From: JAGRGG01 sp965217265
GTDB lineage: Bacteria; Pseudomonadota; Alphaproteobacteria; Geminicoccales; Geminicoccaceae
Assembly (NCBI GenBank): GCA_965217265.1
Contig: CBDCHP010000011.1
Coordinates: 124,001 to 188,000, forward strand
Length of the DNA: 64,000 nucleotides
Reading direction: 5' to 3'
The notes below the pieces were generated by a model. That model was not told the origin of the DNA, did not search any database, and saw only the letters and a program-made list of their open reading frames with translations. The translations under genes were made by a program, and so were the position numbers. Below are positions 16,982-25,071 of the stretch, piece after piece (position 1 is the first letter of the stretch; each line of letters opens with the position of its first letter).

Positions 16982-17400
16982 GAGCCGACGACGAGGACGA
17001 GGTCGACGGCGGCGAACAGGAGGAGGTGGCGCACCGTCAAGCAGTCGTGCTCGGCGATCAGGCAGACGAGGAAGAAGGCAACGAGGCCGGTGACGACGAA
17101 GCCGACGTAGGGGAACAAGACGGCCCAGGCGAGGACGACGCCGACGAGGGCGAGGCGCCGGAGCGGCGAGCCGCCCTCCTCCCCCGCCCCGCTTCGCGCG
17201 CTCGGGCGGTAGAGCTTGACCGCCGCCAGGAGGACGGCCGTGACGATCATCACGACCGCGATCGTGCGCGGGAAGACGGCGCCCATAGCGCTCATCGAGG
17301 CGGTGGCGACGAGGACGTAGCCGCCGATCAGGACGAGGACGAGGGCCAGGATCAGGCTGGCCGGATCGCGGCGCGCGGCGGAGGAGGGATCAGGCAGCAC
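16924..17400 (-). CDS. tctB: Tripartite tricarboxylate transporter small subunit TctB
   Basis: 158 aa, four hydrophobic helices (residues ~16-36, 40-62, 82-118, 128-150), the DUF1468/TctB layout. It ends LNVPFPRGVLF, a normal TctB terminus, so the transposon next door duplicated the stop codon region without truncating the protein. It overlaps tctA by 11 bases. In sulfolactate degraders the equivalent TTT set is called SlcHFG; this reading is an inference from the suyAB neighbours. Confidence 0.85.
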   Translation of the reverse strand: MLPDPSSAARRDPASLILALVLVLIGGYVLVATASMSAMGAVFPRTIAVVMIVTAVLLAAVKLYRPSARSGAGEEGGSPLRRLALVGVVLAWAVLFPYVGFVVTGLVAFFLVCLIAEHDCLTVRHLLLFAAVDLVLVVGSWLLLASALNVPFPRGVLF

Positions 17401-18910
17401 GTTCGGCCTCCTCGCGCGCCCGGCGGCGCTCGCTCAGCGCCTGGACGACGAGCGGGTAGGCGAGCGTCAGCAGGGCTATGAAGATGATGACGACGCTGAT
17501 CGGCCGGCCGAAGAACATGCCCCAGACGTTCTGCTGCGCGTTGCCGATCAGGTAGGCCTGGACAAAGCCCTGCTCGGCGATGGGTCCGAGGACGATGCCC
17601 AAGACGATCGGCGACGGCTGGACGCCGTAGCGGTTGAGGACCCAGCCCATCACGCCGAGCACGGCCATGACGACGACGTCGTGCGGGTTGTTGTGGACGG
17701 CGAAGCTGCCGACCACGGTGAGGAACGCGACCCCGGCGGCGAGCGTCGGCTTGGGGATCGAGGCGACGGCCTCGAAGGCGTAGCGGCCGATGAGAAGCCC
17801 GACCGGCAGCATGATGACCGTCGCGATCAGCAAGCCGAACATGAAGGTGTAGACGATGGGGGCGCTGCCGGCGAACAGGCCCGGCCCTACCTTGATGCCC
17901 TGGACCAGGAGTGCGCCCAGGATCACGGCGTCGGGCGGCGTGCCGGGGATGCCCAGGACCAAGGTCGGGATGAAGCCGCCGCCGACGGTCGCGTTGTTGG
18001 CGGATTCGGTGGCGAGGATGCCGGCCGGCTCGCCCTTGCCGAAGTTCTTCGCGTTCTTGGACGAGCGCCGCGCCTCGGAGTAGGCGACGAGGCCGGCGAT
18101 CGAGCCGCCCGCCCCCGGCAGGATGCCGACCAGCGTGCCGACGACGGCGCTGCGGGCGAGGTTGAACCAGTTGCGCCCGGCGATGGCGAGCGCCTCGGCC
18201 AAGCGAAAGCCGCCGCCGTGCGCGGCGCTGGCGATGTGCGGCACCTTGGTCGCCACCATGTCGATGATGACCGGGATGCAGTAGAGGCCGATGAGGGCGG
18301 CGATGACGTCGATGCCGCCGAACAGCGTCTGGGTGTCGAAGGTGAAGCGCATGTCGCCGCCGACGACGGCGACGCCGACGGTCGAGATCAACAGGCCGAT
18401 GCAAGCGCCCAGGATGCCCTTGAGCGTGTTGCCGACCGAAAGGGCCGAGATCAGGGTGAGGCCCAAGACCGCGAGCCAGAAATATTCGGGCGGGCCGAAG
18501 GCGAGCGCCAGCTTGGCGAGCGGCGGGGCCAGCGACAACAACGCGGTGGCGCCGACGAGGCCGCCGACGACCGAGGCGAGCGTGGCCAGCGTCACGGCGA
18601 GGTTGCCGTCGCCGCGCTTGGCCATCGGGTAGCCGTCGAAGGTGGTGGCGATCGCGGACGGCGTGCCCGGCGTGTTGACCAGGATGGCGGCAAAGCAGCC
18701 GCCGTAGATGGCGCCGGTGTAGATGGCGCCGAGCGCGATCAGGCCCGAGGCCGGGTCCATCGTGAAGGTGAACGGCACCAGGATCGCGACCGCCATCGTC
18801 GCCGAGAGCCCCGGCAGCGCGCCGACGACGGTGCCGAGCACGACGCCGACGACGGCGAGCATCAGGTTGAACGGCGTCAGCGCCGCCGCGAGGTAGCCCA
18901 AGATCTCCAA
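17390..18910 (-). CDS. tctA: Tripartite tricarboxylate transporter large permease TctA
   Basis: 506 aa, about 12 membrane helices. TctA marks: VVGALPGLSATMAVAILVPF (~30-50), IYGGCFAAILVNTPGTPSAI (~70-90), GILPGAGGSIAGLVAYSEAR (~255-275) and GGGFIPTLVLGIPGTPPDAV (~305-325), the duplicated Gly/Pro-rich loops of the family. It follows tctC after a strong hairpin (18932-18981) and overlaps tctB. Imports a small acid, plausibly sulfolactate or a sulfonate precursor here. Confidence 0.92.
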   Translation of the reverse strand: MEILGYLAAALTPFNLMLAVVGVVLGTVVGALPGLSATMAVAILVPFTFTMDPASGLIALGAIYTGAIYGGCFAAILVNTPGTPSAIATTFDGYPMAKRGDGNLAVTLATLASVVGGLVGATALLSLAPPLAKLALAFGPPEYFWLAVLGLTLISALSVGNTLKGILGACIGLLISTVGVAVVGGDMRFTFDTQTLFGGIDVIAALIGLYCIPVIIDMVATKVPHIASAAHGGGFRLAEALAIAGRNWFNLARSAVVGTLVGILPGAGGSIAGLVAYSEARRSSKNAKNFGKGEPAGILATESANNATVGGGFIPTLVLGIPGTPPDAVILGALLVQGIKVGPGLFAGSAPIVYTFMFGLLIATVIMLPVGLLIGRYAFEAVASIPKPTLAAGVAFLTVVGSFAVHNNPHDVVVMAVLGVMGWVLNRYGVQPSPIVLGIVLGPIAEQGFVQAYLIGNAQQNVWGMFFGRPISVVIIFIALLTLAYPLVVQALSERRRAREEAERAA

Positions 18911-18931
18911 GCGTGTTGCCCCTCCCCGCCG

Positions 18932-18981
18932 GCGCCCCCGCGCGGCCTCGGCCCTTCGTCGAAAAGGCCGCGCGGGGGCGC
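18932..18981 (-). terminator. Strong hairpin between tctC and tctA
   Basis: Perfect 16-bp stem, GCGCCCCCGCGCGGCC pairing with GGCCGCGCGGGGGCGC around an 18-base loop. No long U tract follows, so partial termination or protection of the tctC message from 3' decay is likelier than full termination. This would favour excess binding protein over permease. Confidence 0.7.
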
Positions 18982-18988
18982 TCTTATG

Positions 18989-19948
18989 TCAGTTGATGCC
19001 GAGCAGCTTCGCCGCACCTTCGAGGTCGGCCTCGGTCTCGGCCATGAAGTCGTCCACCTCGCTGTAGGGGATGTCGGTGACGACGTAGCCGGCGTCCTGC
19101 ATCTGCTGTTGAAAGTCGGGGTCGGCGTTGATCTTGCCGATCACGTCCGAGATCTGCTGGCGCAGATCCTCGGGCGTGTCCTTGGGCACGGCGACGCCGC
19201 GATACGCGCCCGAGACGAGATCGTAGCCGAGTTCCTTGAAGGTCGGCACGTCGGGGAACAGGGGCAGGCGCTCCTCGGTCGCGACGGCGAGCATCCGAAG
19301 CGCGTCCGACTGCTGCGAGGCGACGGTCGAGTAGCCCCACTCGGCCGTCACTTGGCCGCCGACGACGGCGGTGACGGCGGGGGCCGTGCCGGAGAACGGG
19401 ATGTAGGTCGTCGTGGTCCCGGCCATCTGGTCGAAACGCGCCTTGGCGATGTCGTTGGCCGAGTTGGTGCCGGATCCTGAGAACGTCGTCATGCCGGGGT
19501 TGTCCTTGGCATAAGCGACGAGGTCGTCGAGCGTCTCGAACTCGCTGTCCACCGGCACGAGGATGGCGTCGGGCGTGTAGTGGAACCAGTAGACCGTGAC
19601 GATGTCGTCGGTCTCGTAGCCGGCGTTGCCCTGCTTGGGCTGCATGATGATGTGCGGCAGGTTCGAGCCCATGATCACCGAGCCGTCGGCCGGCTGGTTG
19701 TTCAGCCCCGACCACGCCTGCGCCCCGCCCGCACCCGGCTGGTACTGGATCACCAGCGACTGGCCGGTCATCGGCTCGAAGTATTTCTGCTGGAAGCGGG
19801 CGGTGACGTCCGACTCGCCGCCGGCGTTGAACGGGATGATGTAGTTGACCGACTGCTGCGGCCACTCCTGTGCCTGGGCCCCCGCGGCGGCTGACAGGAC
19901 GAGGGTCGTGGCCCCGAGAAGGGCCGTGAGGTCGCGGCGTTTGAGCAT
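18989..19948 (-). CDS. tctC: TTT periplasmic binding protein (TctC/Bug family)
   Basis: 319 aa from MLKRRDLTALLGATTLVLSA at 19948, a signal peptide cleaved after AQA. Bug family layout: INYIIPF-type motif as VNYIIPFNAGGESDVTARFQ (mature residues ~10-30), QYQPGAGGAQAW, TFSGSGTNSANDIAKARF and the PDVPTFKELGYDLVSGAYRG block (~240-260). Lies first in the tctCAB set, 147 bp after suyB with an inverted repeat between. Likely binds a short hydroxy- or sulfo-acid. Confidence 0.88.
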   Translation of the reverse strand: MLKRRDLTALLGATTLVLSAAAGAQAQEWPQQSVNYIIPFNAGGESDVTARFQQKYFEPMTGQSLVIQYQPGAGGAQAWSGLNNQPADGSVIMGSNLPHIIMQPKQGNAGYETDDIVTVYWFHYTPDAILVPVDSEFETLDDLVAYAKDNPGMTTFSGSGTNSANDIAKARFDQMAGTTTTYIPFSGTAPAVTAVVGGQVTAEWGYSTVASQQSDALRMLAVATEERLPLFPDVPTFKELGYDLVSGAYRGVAVPKDTPEDLRQQISDVIGKINADPDFQQQMQDAGYVVTDIPYSEVDDFMAETEADLEGAAKLLGIN

Positions 19949-20037
19949 GTGAAAGCCTCCCTTGCTGGCTTCGTGATTGGGGAGTGTCGAAGCACCCTTG
20001 CGTGAAGCTCTAGAGCATTTTCCGCCAAAGCCAAGCC

Positions 20038-20072
20038 GGCCCTGCCACGGGGGCGTACGCCGTGGCAGGGCC
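20038..20072 (-). terminator. Perfect 13-bp hairpin between suyB and tctC
   Basis: GGCCCTGCCACGG pairs with CCGTGGCAGGGCC around a 9-base loop. No T run follows in the direction of transcription, so an attenuator or mRNA-stabilising element is more likely than a complete stop. Confidence 0.6.
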
Positions 20073-20095
20073 AAAGGCATTCCGGAAGGGGAACC

Positions 20096-21265
20096 CTACG
20101 CGCTGCGGTAGAGCTTGGTCATCACGAACTCGCGGTGGCCGAGCGCCTCGGCCGCCGTATGCCGGCCGTTGGCCGTGCGCGCGACGATGTCGATCAAGGC
20201 GTCGCCGGCATCCTCCAAATTCATCTCGCGGCGCAGGATCCCGGTGACGTCGAGGTCGATGTGCTCGGACATGGTCCGCACCGTGCGCGGGTTGCCGCTG
20301 ATCTTGACGACCGGCATGATCGGGTTGCCGATGACGTTGCCCTGACCGGTCGGGAACATGTGGACGACGTAGCCCGCCGCCGCTTGGAGCGTGCAGCACT
20401 CGGCCGCCGCCGAGGAGGTGTCCATGAAGTAGAGGCCCGGCCCCTTCGCCGGCGCCTCGGCGGGCTTCAGGACGTCGACGTAGCGCACCTCTTTGCCGAT
20501 CTTCTCGATGTTGCCGAACGCCTTCTCCTCGATCGTCGACAGCCCGCCGTACTTGTTGCCCTTGGTCGGCTGGCTGTCCATCAGGTCGTCGACCTTGTTG
20601 GCCTCGATGACGTCGTCCTGGTAGGCTTGGAAGGTCGCCATGAACTTCTGCTTGGCCTCGTCGCTCGCGGCGCGCGCCGCCACGACCTCCTCGCCGCCGG
20701 TGATCTCGGAAGTCTCGCCAAAGCAGCCGTAGATACCTTGCGGGATCAGCTTGTCGTAGAAGTTGCCGACCGTCGGGCACGACGCGAGGCCCGTCGTCGT
20801 GTCGCTCTCGCCGCACTTGCAAGCCGCCCACAAGGCCTCGATCGGCGCCTTCTCGCGCTGCTTTTCCGTGGCGTAGTGGACGAAATCCTTGGCGACCCGG
20901 CTCGCTTTCGCGATCGTCATGATGTCGCCGGTCTGCTCGATCGCGAAGCCCTCGACCGGCTTGCCGGTGGTGGCGATGCCGTCGACGACGCGCTTGGTCC
21001 ACTCGGGCTCGATGCCGATCACGACGACGGCGGCGATGTTGGGGTTGCAGCCGATGCCGATGATGGTCCTGAAATGCAGGTCCAGGTCCTCGCCGAACTG
21101 CAAGCGCCCGTACGAGTGCGACAGGGCGATCGTGCCCTTGATGTGGTTCGCCACCCCCTCGGCCGCGGCGTTGGAGATGTCGTCGACCGGCAGGATCGCG
21201 ACGTGATTGCGGATGCCGACGCGGTCGTTCTCGCGGCGGTAGCCGTAAAAATGGTCCCTGGTCAT
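20096..21265 (-). CDS. suyB: (2R)-sulfolactate sulfo-lyase beta subunit-like (UxaA C-terminal family)
   Basis: 389 aa. UxaA/GarD C-terminal domain with GYRRENDRVGIRNHVAILPV at the start, GIGCNPNIAAVVVIGIEP (~70-90), CKCGESDTTTGLASCPTVG (~145-165) and MFPTGQGNVIGNPIMPVVKI (~305-325); the cysteines are probably iron-binding. In altronate and galactarate dehydratases this domain is fused to the SAF domain; here it is separate with a 96-aa partner upstream, the arrangement of SuyAB, which splits (R)-sulfolactate to pyruvate and sulfite. HpsNOP genes nearby support this. A dehydratase for a sugar acid is the alternative. Confidence 0.78.
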   Translation of the reverse strand: MTRDHFYGYRRENDRVGIRNHVAILPVDDISNAAAEGVANHIKGTIALSHSYGRLQFGEDLDLHFRTIIGIGCNPNIAAVVVIGIEPEWTKRVVDGIATTGKPVEGFAIEQTGDIMTIAKASRVAKDFVHYATEKQREKAPIEALWAACKCGESDTTTGLASCPTVGNFYDKLIPQGIYGCFGETSEITGGEEVVAARAASDEAKQKFMATFQAYQDDVIEANKVDDLMDSQPTKGNKYGGLSTIEEKAFGNIEKIGKEVRYVDVLKPAEAPAKGPGLYFMDTSSAAAECCTLQAAAGYVVHMFPTGQGNVIGNPIMPVVKISGNPRTVRTMSEHIDLDVTGILRREMNLEDAGDALIDIVARTANGRHTAAEALGHREFVMTKLYRSA

Positions 21266-21269
21266 GGCC

Positions 21270-21560
21270 TCACCACTTCTTGGTCTTGATGTTGTGCGCG
21301 TGGACGTAGCCGCCCTTGGGTATGTCTTGGATCGCGCGGCCGATGTCGTGCTCGTACTTGACGATCGTCTCGCCGTTCTTGATGTCCTTCAAGGCGAGTT
21401 TGTGCCCGAGCGGGATCTCGGCCAGCGCCTTGATCGTGATCGTGTCGTCCGAGGCCATGACCCATCCGGTCAGGTCCTGGTCCGCGATCACATCCTCGAC
21501 GACGACGACGCCGACATTGTCGTCGCCCATGTGCACGATGAAGTGGGGTTGTCCTGCCAC
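21270..21560 (-). CDS. suyA: (2R)-sulfolactate sulfo-lyase alpha subunit-like (SAF domain)
   Basis: 96 aa from GTG at 21560, chosen because GGGAGGA lies 7 bp upstream and the protein then begins MAGQPHFIVHMGDDNVGVVV. A single SAF (antifreeze-like) domain with DLTGWVMASDDTITIKAL and PLGHKLALKDI (~45-60), ending HAHNIKTKKW. SuyA proteins have this length and end. It lies four bases before suyB and is divergent from the GntR gene. Confidence 0.78.
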   Translation of the reverse strand: MAGQPHFIVHMGDDNVGVVVVEDVIADQDLTGWVMASDDTITIKALAEIPLGHKLALKDIKNGETIVKYEHDIGRAIQDIPKGGYVHAHNIKTKKW

Positions 21561-21592
21561 CTTGTCCTCCCTGGCTGATGGTTGTATCATAT

Positions 21593-21606
21593 GTCTTATA
21601 TAAGAC
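21593..21606. promoter_or_regulatory. Perfect palindrome, probable GntR operator
   Basis: GTCTTATATAAGAC, a perfect 14-bp palindrome in an otherwise GC-rich region, midway between the divergent suyA (GTG at 21560) and gntR (GTG at 21650) starts. GntR/HutC regulators bind such sites; control of suyAB and its own gene is inferred. Confidence 0.6.
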
Positions 21607-21649
21607 TGGCGCAAGGGCGTCGGACGACTCTTCTCACAAGGAGCCCGGC

Positions 21650-22378
21650 GTGACGGACGCCGAGGGCGTGAACGCCGCGCCGCTCTACCGGCAGGTCAAG
21701 GCGATCCTGCTGCGGCGCATCGCCGGCGGCGAATGGCGGCCGGGCGAGGTGTTGCCGGCGGAGCCGAAGCTGGGGGCGACGCTCGGCGTCAGCCCCGGCA
21801 CGGTGCGCAAGGCGCTCGACGAACTCGCCGCCGAGGGCGTCGTCGCACGTCGTCAAGGCCGCGGCACCTTCGTCGCCGAACACACGCCCGACACCAGCCT
21901 GTTTCGCTTCTTTCGCCTCGTGACGCCCGACGGCGGGCGCGTCGTCCCGACCGGGCAGGAGCTTGAGCGCGCGACCGGACGGGCGAGTGCGGCGGAGTGC
22001 GCCGCCCTGGCGCTCGACGCCGGAGCACGGGTGCTGCGCGTCCGCCGCCTGCGCGCGATGACGGGCGGTCGCCTGATCGAGCGAATCGTCGTACCGCTCG
22101 ACCTGTTCCCCGGCCTCGACGCCCATGCAGGCCCCCTGCCGAACACGCTCTACGACCTCTACGAGCGCCGCTTCAACAAGAGCGTCAGGCGCGCGCGCGA
22201 GACCCTGGCGGCGGTGGCGCTCGATGACGCGGGCGACGCCGAAGCGCTCGGCCTCGCCGCCGGCGACCCGGTCCTGGCGATCGAGCGGATCGCCTACACC
22301 TTCGACGACGTGCCGATCGAGTGGCGCCGCTCGCTTATCGACACGCGCGGTCTTCGCTACCTCAGCGACCTCGCCTAA
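21650..22378 (+). CDS. GntR/HutC family transcriptional regulator
   Basis: 242 aa from GTG at 21650 with AAGGAG upstream. Winged helix: PLYRQVKAILLRRIAGGEW (~10-28), LPAEPKLGATLGVSPGTVRK (~34-53), ARRQGRGTFVAEH (~66-78); then a UTRA ligand domain with VLRVRRLRAMTGGRLIERIV and ending WRRSLIDTRGLRYL. Divergent from suyAB-tctCAB, with a palindrome in between, so it probably senses sulfolactate or a related acid and represses the operon. Upstream in-frame residues are not used. Confidence 0.88.
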   Translation: MTDAEGVNAAPLYRQVKAILLRRIAGGEWRPGEVLPAEPKLGATLGVSPGTVRKALDELAAEGVVARRQGRGTFVAEHTPDTSLFRFFRLVTPDGGRVVPTGQELERATGRASAAECAALALDAGARVLRVRRLRAMTGGRLIERIVVPLDLFPGLDAHAGPLPNTLYDLYERRFNKSVRRARETLAAVALDDAGDAEALGLAAGDPVLAIERIAYTFDDVPIEWRRSLIDTRGLRYLSDLA

Positions 22379-22388
22379 GGGCCTCATC

Positions 22389-23429
22389 TCAGCGACCACG
22401 CCCGAGGCGTGGGGCGGGCGCCGCCGTCGATTCGCGCACGACCAGCTCGACGTCGAGCTTACGGCTCGTCGCGCTCTCCCCCCGGCGCAGCGCCAGGAGG
22501 GCGTCGGCGGCGAGCGCGCCGATGCGCCGGTGCGGGACGTGGATCGTGGTCAGGCGCGGCCGCGTCGCCGCCGCGAGGTCGATGTCGTCGAAGCCCGCGA
22601 TCGACAGGTCGTCCGGCACGCGCACCCCCATCGCCTCGGCGGCGAACAGGGCCCCGGCGGCGAGCACGTCGTTGCCGCACAAGACCGCCGTCGGCCTCGG
22701 GGCTCGCGCCATCAGCGCCCTCAGCGCCGCCCCGCCCTCGGCGAGGTCGTAGGGGCGCTCCTCCACCATCGCCTCGGGCAGGTCCAGCCCCGCCGCCCCG
22801 ATCGCCGTGCGGTAGGCGTCGAGGCGGTCCCGCGCCCGGTCGTTGTCGCGGCCGATCCCGGCGATGACCCCGAACCGGCGGTGGCCGAGCCCGATCAGGT
22901 GCCGGGCGAGCACGCCCGCGGCGACACCGTTGTCGAAGCCGACCCGAACGTGCTCCGAGGTGGCGCCCCGCCAACTCCAGGCGAGGACGTAGGGCACGCC
23001 CCTCGCCCGCAGCAGGCCGTAGATCGCGGACGGGCGCGCGGTGCCGATCAGCATCACCCCGTCGGCGCCGCGGGCGACGAGGGCGCGAACTTGCTCCGCC
23101 TCGCGCGCCGGGTCGTAGTTCGAGCTGGCGAGCAGCAGGATGACGCCGGCCGCGCGCAGCCGCTCCTGCATCGCCCCGATCGCGCGGGCGAAGATGGCGT
23201 TGTCGATCGTCGGGACGACGGCGCCGATCGTGTCGCTGCGCCGCCGCACCAAGGCGCGGCCGGCGAAGTTCGGCGCGTAGTCGAGGTCCGCCACCGCGCG
23301 CAGCACCCGCTCGCGGGTCGCCGGCCGCACGATCCCGTCGCCGTTGAGGCAGCGCGATACCGTCGCCGTCGAGACGCCGGCGGCGCGGGCGACGTCGAGG
23401 AGCGTCACGGGGGTAGTACGTTTTGTCAT
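22389..23429 (-). CDS. LacI family transcriptional regulator
   Basis: 346 aa from MTKRTTPVTLLDVARAAGVS at 23429; HTH is LLDVARAAGVSTATVSRCLN (~9-28) with the hinge-helix region YAPNFAGRALVRRRSDTIG (~52-70). Effector domain carries RFGVIAGIGRDNDRARDRL and IAGFDDIDLAAATRPRLTTI. The palindromic repeat begins 8 bp upstream of the ATG, so the message leader is the repeat arm and no clear SD is visible. Divergent from the TRAP/hps operon, and a TGTAAGCGTTTACA site lies in between, so it likely controls DHPS use. Convergent with gntR (10 bp). Confidence 0.9.
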   Translation of the reverse strand: MTKRTTPVTLLDVARAAGVSTATVSRCLNGDGIVRPATRERVLRAVADLDYAPNFAGRALVRRRSDTIGAVVPTIDNAIFARAIGAMQERLRAAGVILLLASSNYDPAREAEQVRALVARGADGVMLIGTARPSAIYGLLRARGVPYVLAWSWRGATSEHVRVGFDNGVAAGVLARHLIGLGHRRFGVIAGIGRDNDRARDRLDAYRTAIGAAGLDLPEAMVEERPYDLAEGGAALRALMARAPRPTAVLCGNDVLAAGALFAAEAMGVRVPDDLSIAGFDDIDLAAATRPRLTTIHVPHRRIGALAADALLALRRGESATSRKLDVELVVRESTAAPAPRLGRGR

Positions 23430-23436
23430 GGTTGTT

Positions 23437-23584
23437 GAACGCTTCGCGTGCGCTGACGCGCGGTCCTTTTTCTCTTCTTTTTGTCTTTGTTCGGGCTGGC
23501 CCTCGGCGTCGTGGCCAACCTCCTGCGTTAACACTCGCAAAAACAAAAGGAAAAAGGTCCCGCGCCAGCGGACGCGAAGCGTGC
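23437..23584. repeat. Palindromic element, full copy, core reversed
   Basis: Left arm GAACGCTTCGCGTGCGCT + GACGCGCGGTC, pyrimidine tract, core with GGCCCTCGGCGTCGTGG and CCTGCGTTAACACT, purine tract, right arm GCGCCAGCGGACGCGAAGCG. Here it lies in a divergent promoter region, between lacI and the TRAP operon. Confidence 0.85.
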
Positions 23585-23614
23585 CCTTGACAGTTAATCG
23601 ATTTTGCCGCAGCG

Positions 23615-23632
23615 TATGTAAGCGTTTACATA
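23615..23632. promoter_or_regulatory. LacI-family operator candidate
   Basis: TATGTAAGCGTTTACATA, a near-perfect palindrome (only the two innermost-but-one pairs mismatch) that contains the LacI-family pattern TGTAA-CG-TTACA. It lies 20-37 bp upstream of the first gene of the TRAP/hps operon. Confidence 0.7.
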
Positions 23633-23651
23633 AATCAAGGGGAGGCTAACG

Positions 23652-23870
23652 GTGGCGTACTACCCCCGCCTCGCACTCGGCGTCGCCGCCTTGCTGTTCG
23701 CCCTGTTCGCGGCGGACGTGCTGGCGGGCAAGCTTGCCCAGGCCGCGTTCTTGTCCGAGGTGGGCGAGGCGCTCGTCCTGTTCGCCGCCGTGATCGCCTT
23801 CGTCGCCGGCACACTACTGCTCGAACGTCTCAGGGCGTCAACCAATAAGACTCAGGGAGAGCAACCATGA
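23652..23870 (+). CDS. Small two-helix membrane protein heading the TRAP/hps operon
   Basis: 72 aa from GTG with GGGGAGG eight bases upstream. Two hydrophobic segments, residues ~6-26 (LALGVAALLFALFAADVLAG) and ~36-57 (GEALVLFAAVIAFVAGTLLL), then a short polar tail. Its stop overlaps the dctP start by ATGA, so it is translationally coupled to a periplasmic binding protein. I do not recognise the family. An accessory subunit of this TRAP system is a reasonable guess, from position only. Confidence 0.7.
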   Translation: MAYYPRLALGVAALLFALFAADVLAGKLAQAAFLSEVGEALVLFAAVIAFVAGTLLLERLRASTNKTQGEQP

Positions 23871-25018
23871 ACGACCGTGACGTCTTCGGCCTGCCGGCCT
23901 TGAAGCGGCGGCGCTTCTTCGAGGTGTGCGGCATGGCCGGCTTCACCACGGCGACGCTGGCGCTGGTCGGCGGCACGCTCTGGTCGAGCGAGGCCGTGGC
24001 GCAGAGTGCGCAGGAGGAGGCCGAACGCGAGGCGGCCGCCGAGCACACGATGACGGTGGCGACGGCCTACACCCTGTTCGCCGACCGCAGCTACCCGCTC
24101 ATGCAGCTCGACTTCAAGGAGAACGTCCAGAACGCGACCGACGGCAAGGTCTACGTCAAGCTGGCCCCGGGCGGGCAGCTCGGCGCCGGCGGCGCGCTGG
24201 CGCAGAAGGTGCAGAGCGGCACCATCCAGGCGGCGCAGCACTCGCTCTCCAACTTCGCCCCCTTCGCGCCGGTGGTCGACCTGATCAACCTGCCCTACTT
24301 CTGCGGCTCGAACCAGCGCTTCGTCAACCTTGTGACCTCAAAGGCTTGGCGCGACGAGGTCAACCCGCTGGTCGAGGCCAAGGGCTTCAAGCCGTTGTTC
24401 TACGTCGTGATCGACCCGCGCGTGGTGGCGTTGCGCCAGGGCGTCGAGGGGCCGGTCAAGCGGCCGGGGGATCTCAGCGGGATCAAGTTTCGCGTGCCCG
24501 GCTCGCAGATGCTGCAGCAGTATTACCAGATGGTCGGCGCCAACCCGACCCCGATCGCCTGGGGCGAGACCTCCTCGGCGATCAAGCAGGGCGTCGCCGA
24601 CGCGCTCGATCCCGCCGTCGGCGCGCTCTTCGTCTTCGGCTTCAAGGACATCCTGTCCTGGGTGTCGTTCACCCAGGCCGTGCCCGACAGCCAAGTCTAC
24701 TCGTGCAACCTCGAATGGTTCGACGGCCTGCCGGGCGACGTGCAGGAGGGGCTGACCTGGGCGTCCGAGATGACGCGGGTGCAAAACCTCGCCAAGGTGC
24801 CGTCGGCGCGCACCTACGCCATGGCCGAGATGCGCAAGGCCGGCGTGCAGTTCTACGCGCCGAGCGACGACGAATTGGTCGAGTGGCAGGAGACGGCCGG
24901 CTATCAACGCCCCGAGTGGGACGACTTCAAGGGGGAGCTGGCCGGGTCGATGAACGTCTTCAAGGACCTGGAAGCGGCGGCGGAGACGCCGAGCAAATAC
25001 TACGTCCACGACGCCTGA
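23867..25018 (+). CDS. TRAP binding protein, probable DHPS uptake (HpsK-type set)
   Basis: 383 aa. The N-terminus has KRRRFFEVCGMAGFTTATLAL, a twin-arginine-like signal, cleaved near AVAQ. TRAP DctP domain: QLGAGGALAQKVQSGTIQAA (~103-122), PGDLSGIKFRVPGSQMLQQY (~200-220) with the ligand-clamping Arg, and WGETSSAIKQGVADALDPAV (~235-255). First large gene of an operon continuing with dctQ, dctM and the HpsN/O/P-like dehydrogenases, which implies a C3 sulfonate such as 2,3-dihydroxypropane-1-sulfonate as substrate. Confidence 0.85.
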   Translation: MNDRDVFGLPALKRRRFFEVCGMAGFTTATLALVGGTLWSSEAVAQSAQEEAEREAAAEHTMTVATAYTLFADRSYPLMQLDFKENVQNATDGKVYVKLAPGGQLGAGGALAQKVQSGTIQAAQHSLSNFAPFAPVVDLINLPYFCGSNQRFVNLVTSKAWRDEVNPLVEAKGFKPLFYVVIDPRVVALRQGVEGPVKRPGDLSGIKFRVPGSQMLQQYYQMVGANPTPIAWGETSSAIKQGVADALDPAVGALFVFGFKDILSWVSFTQAVPDSQVYSCNLEWFDGLPGDVQEGLTWASEMTRVQNLAKVPSARTYAMAEMRKAGVQFYAPSDDELVEWQETAGYQRPEWDDFKGELAGSMNVFKDLEAAAETPSKYYVHDA

Positions 25019-25071
25019 CGCCGCTCGTCCAAGCCCTCGACCACCCCTCCCACCGACAAGAGGCGACGGCC

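Noticed and set aside
20096..21560. Altronate dehydratase UxaA
   Set aside because: That enzyme is normally a single fused chain. Here the SAF domain is a separate 96-aa gene, and sulfonate genes surround it. Not fully excluded.
23430..23546. N-terminal extension of the LacI regulator upstream of 23429
   Set aside because: The extension is translation of the palindromic element; the HTH starts normally at MTKRTTPV.
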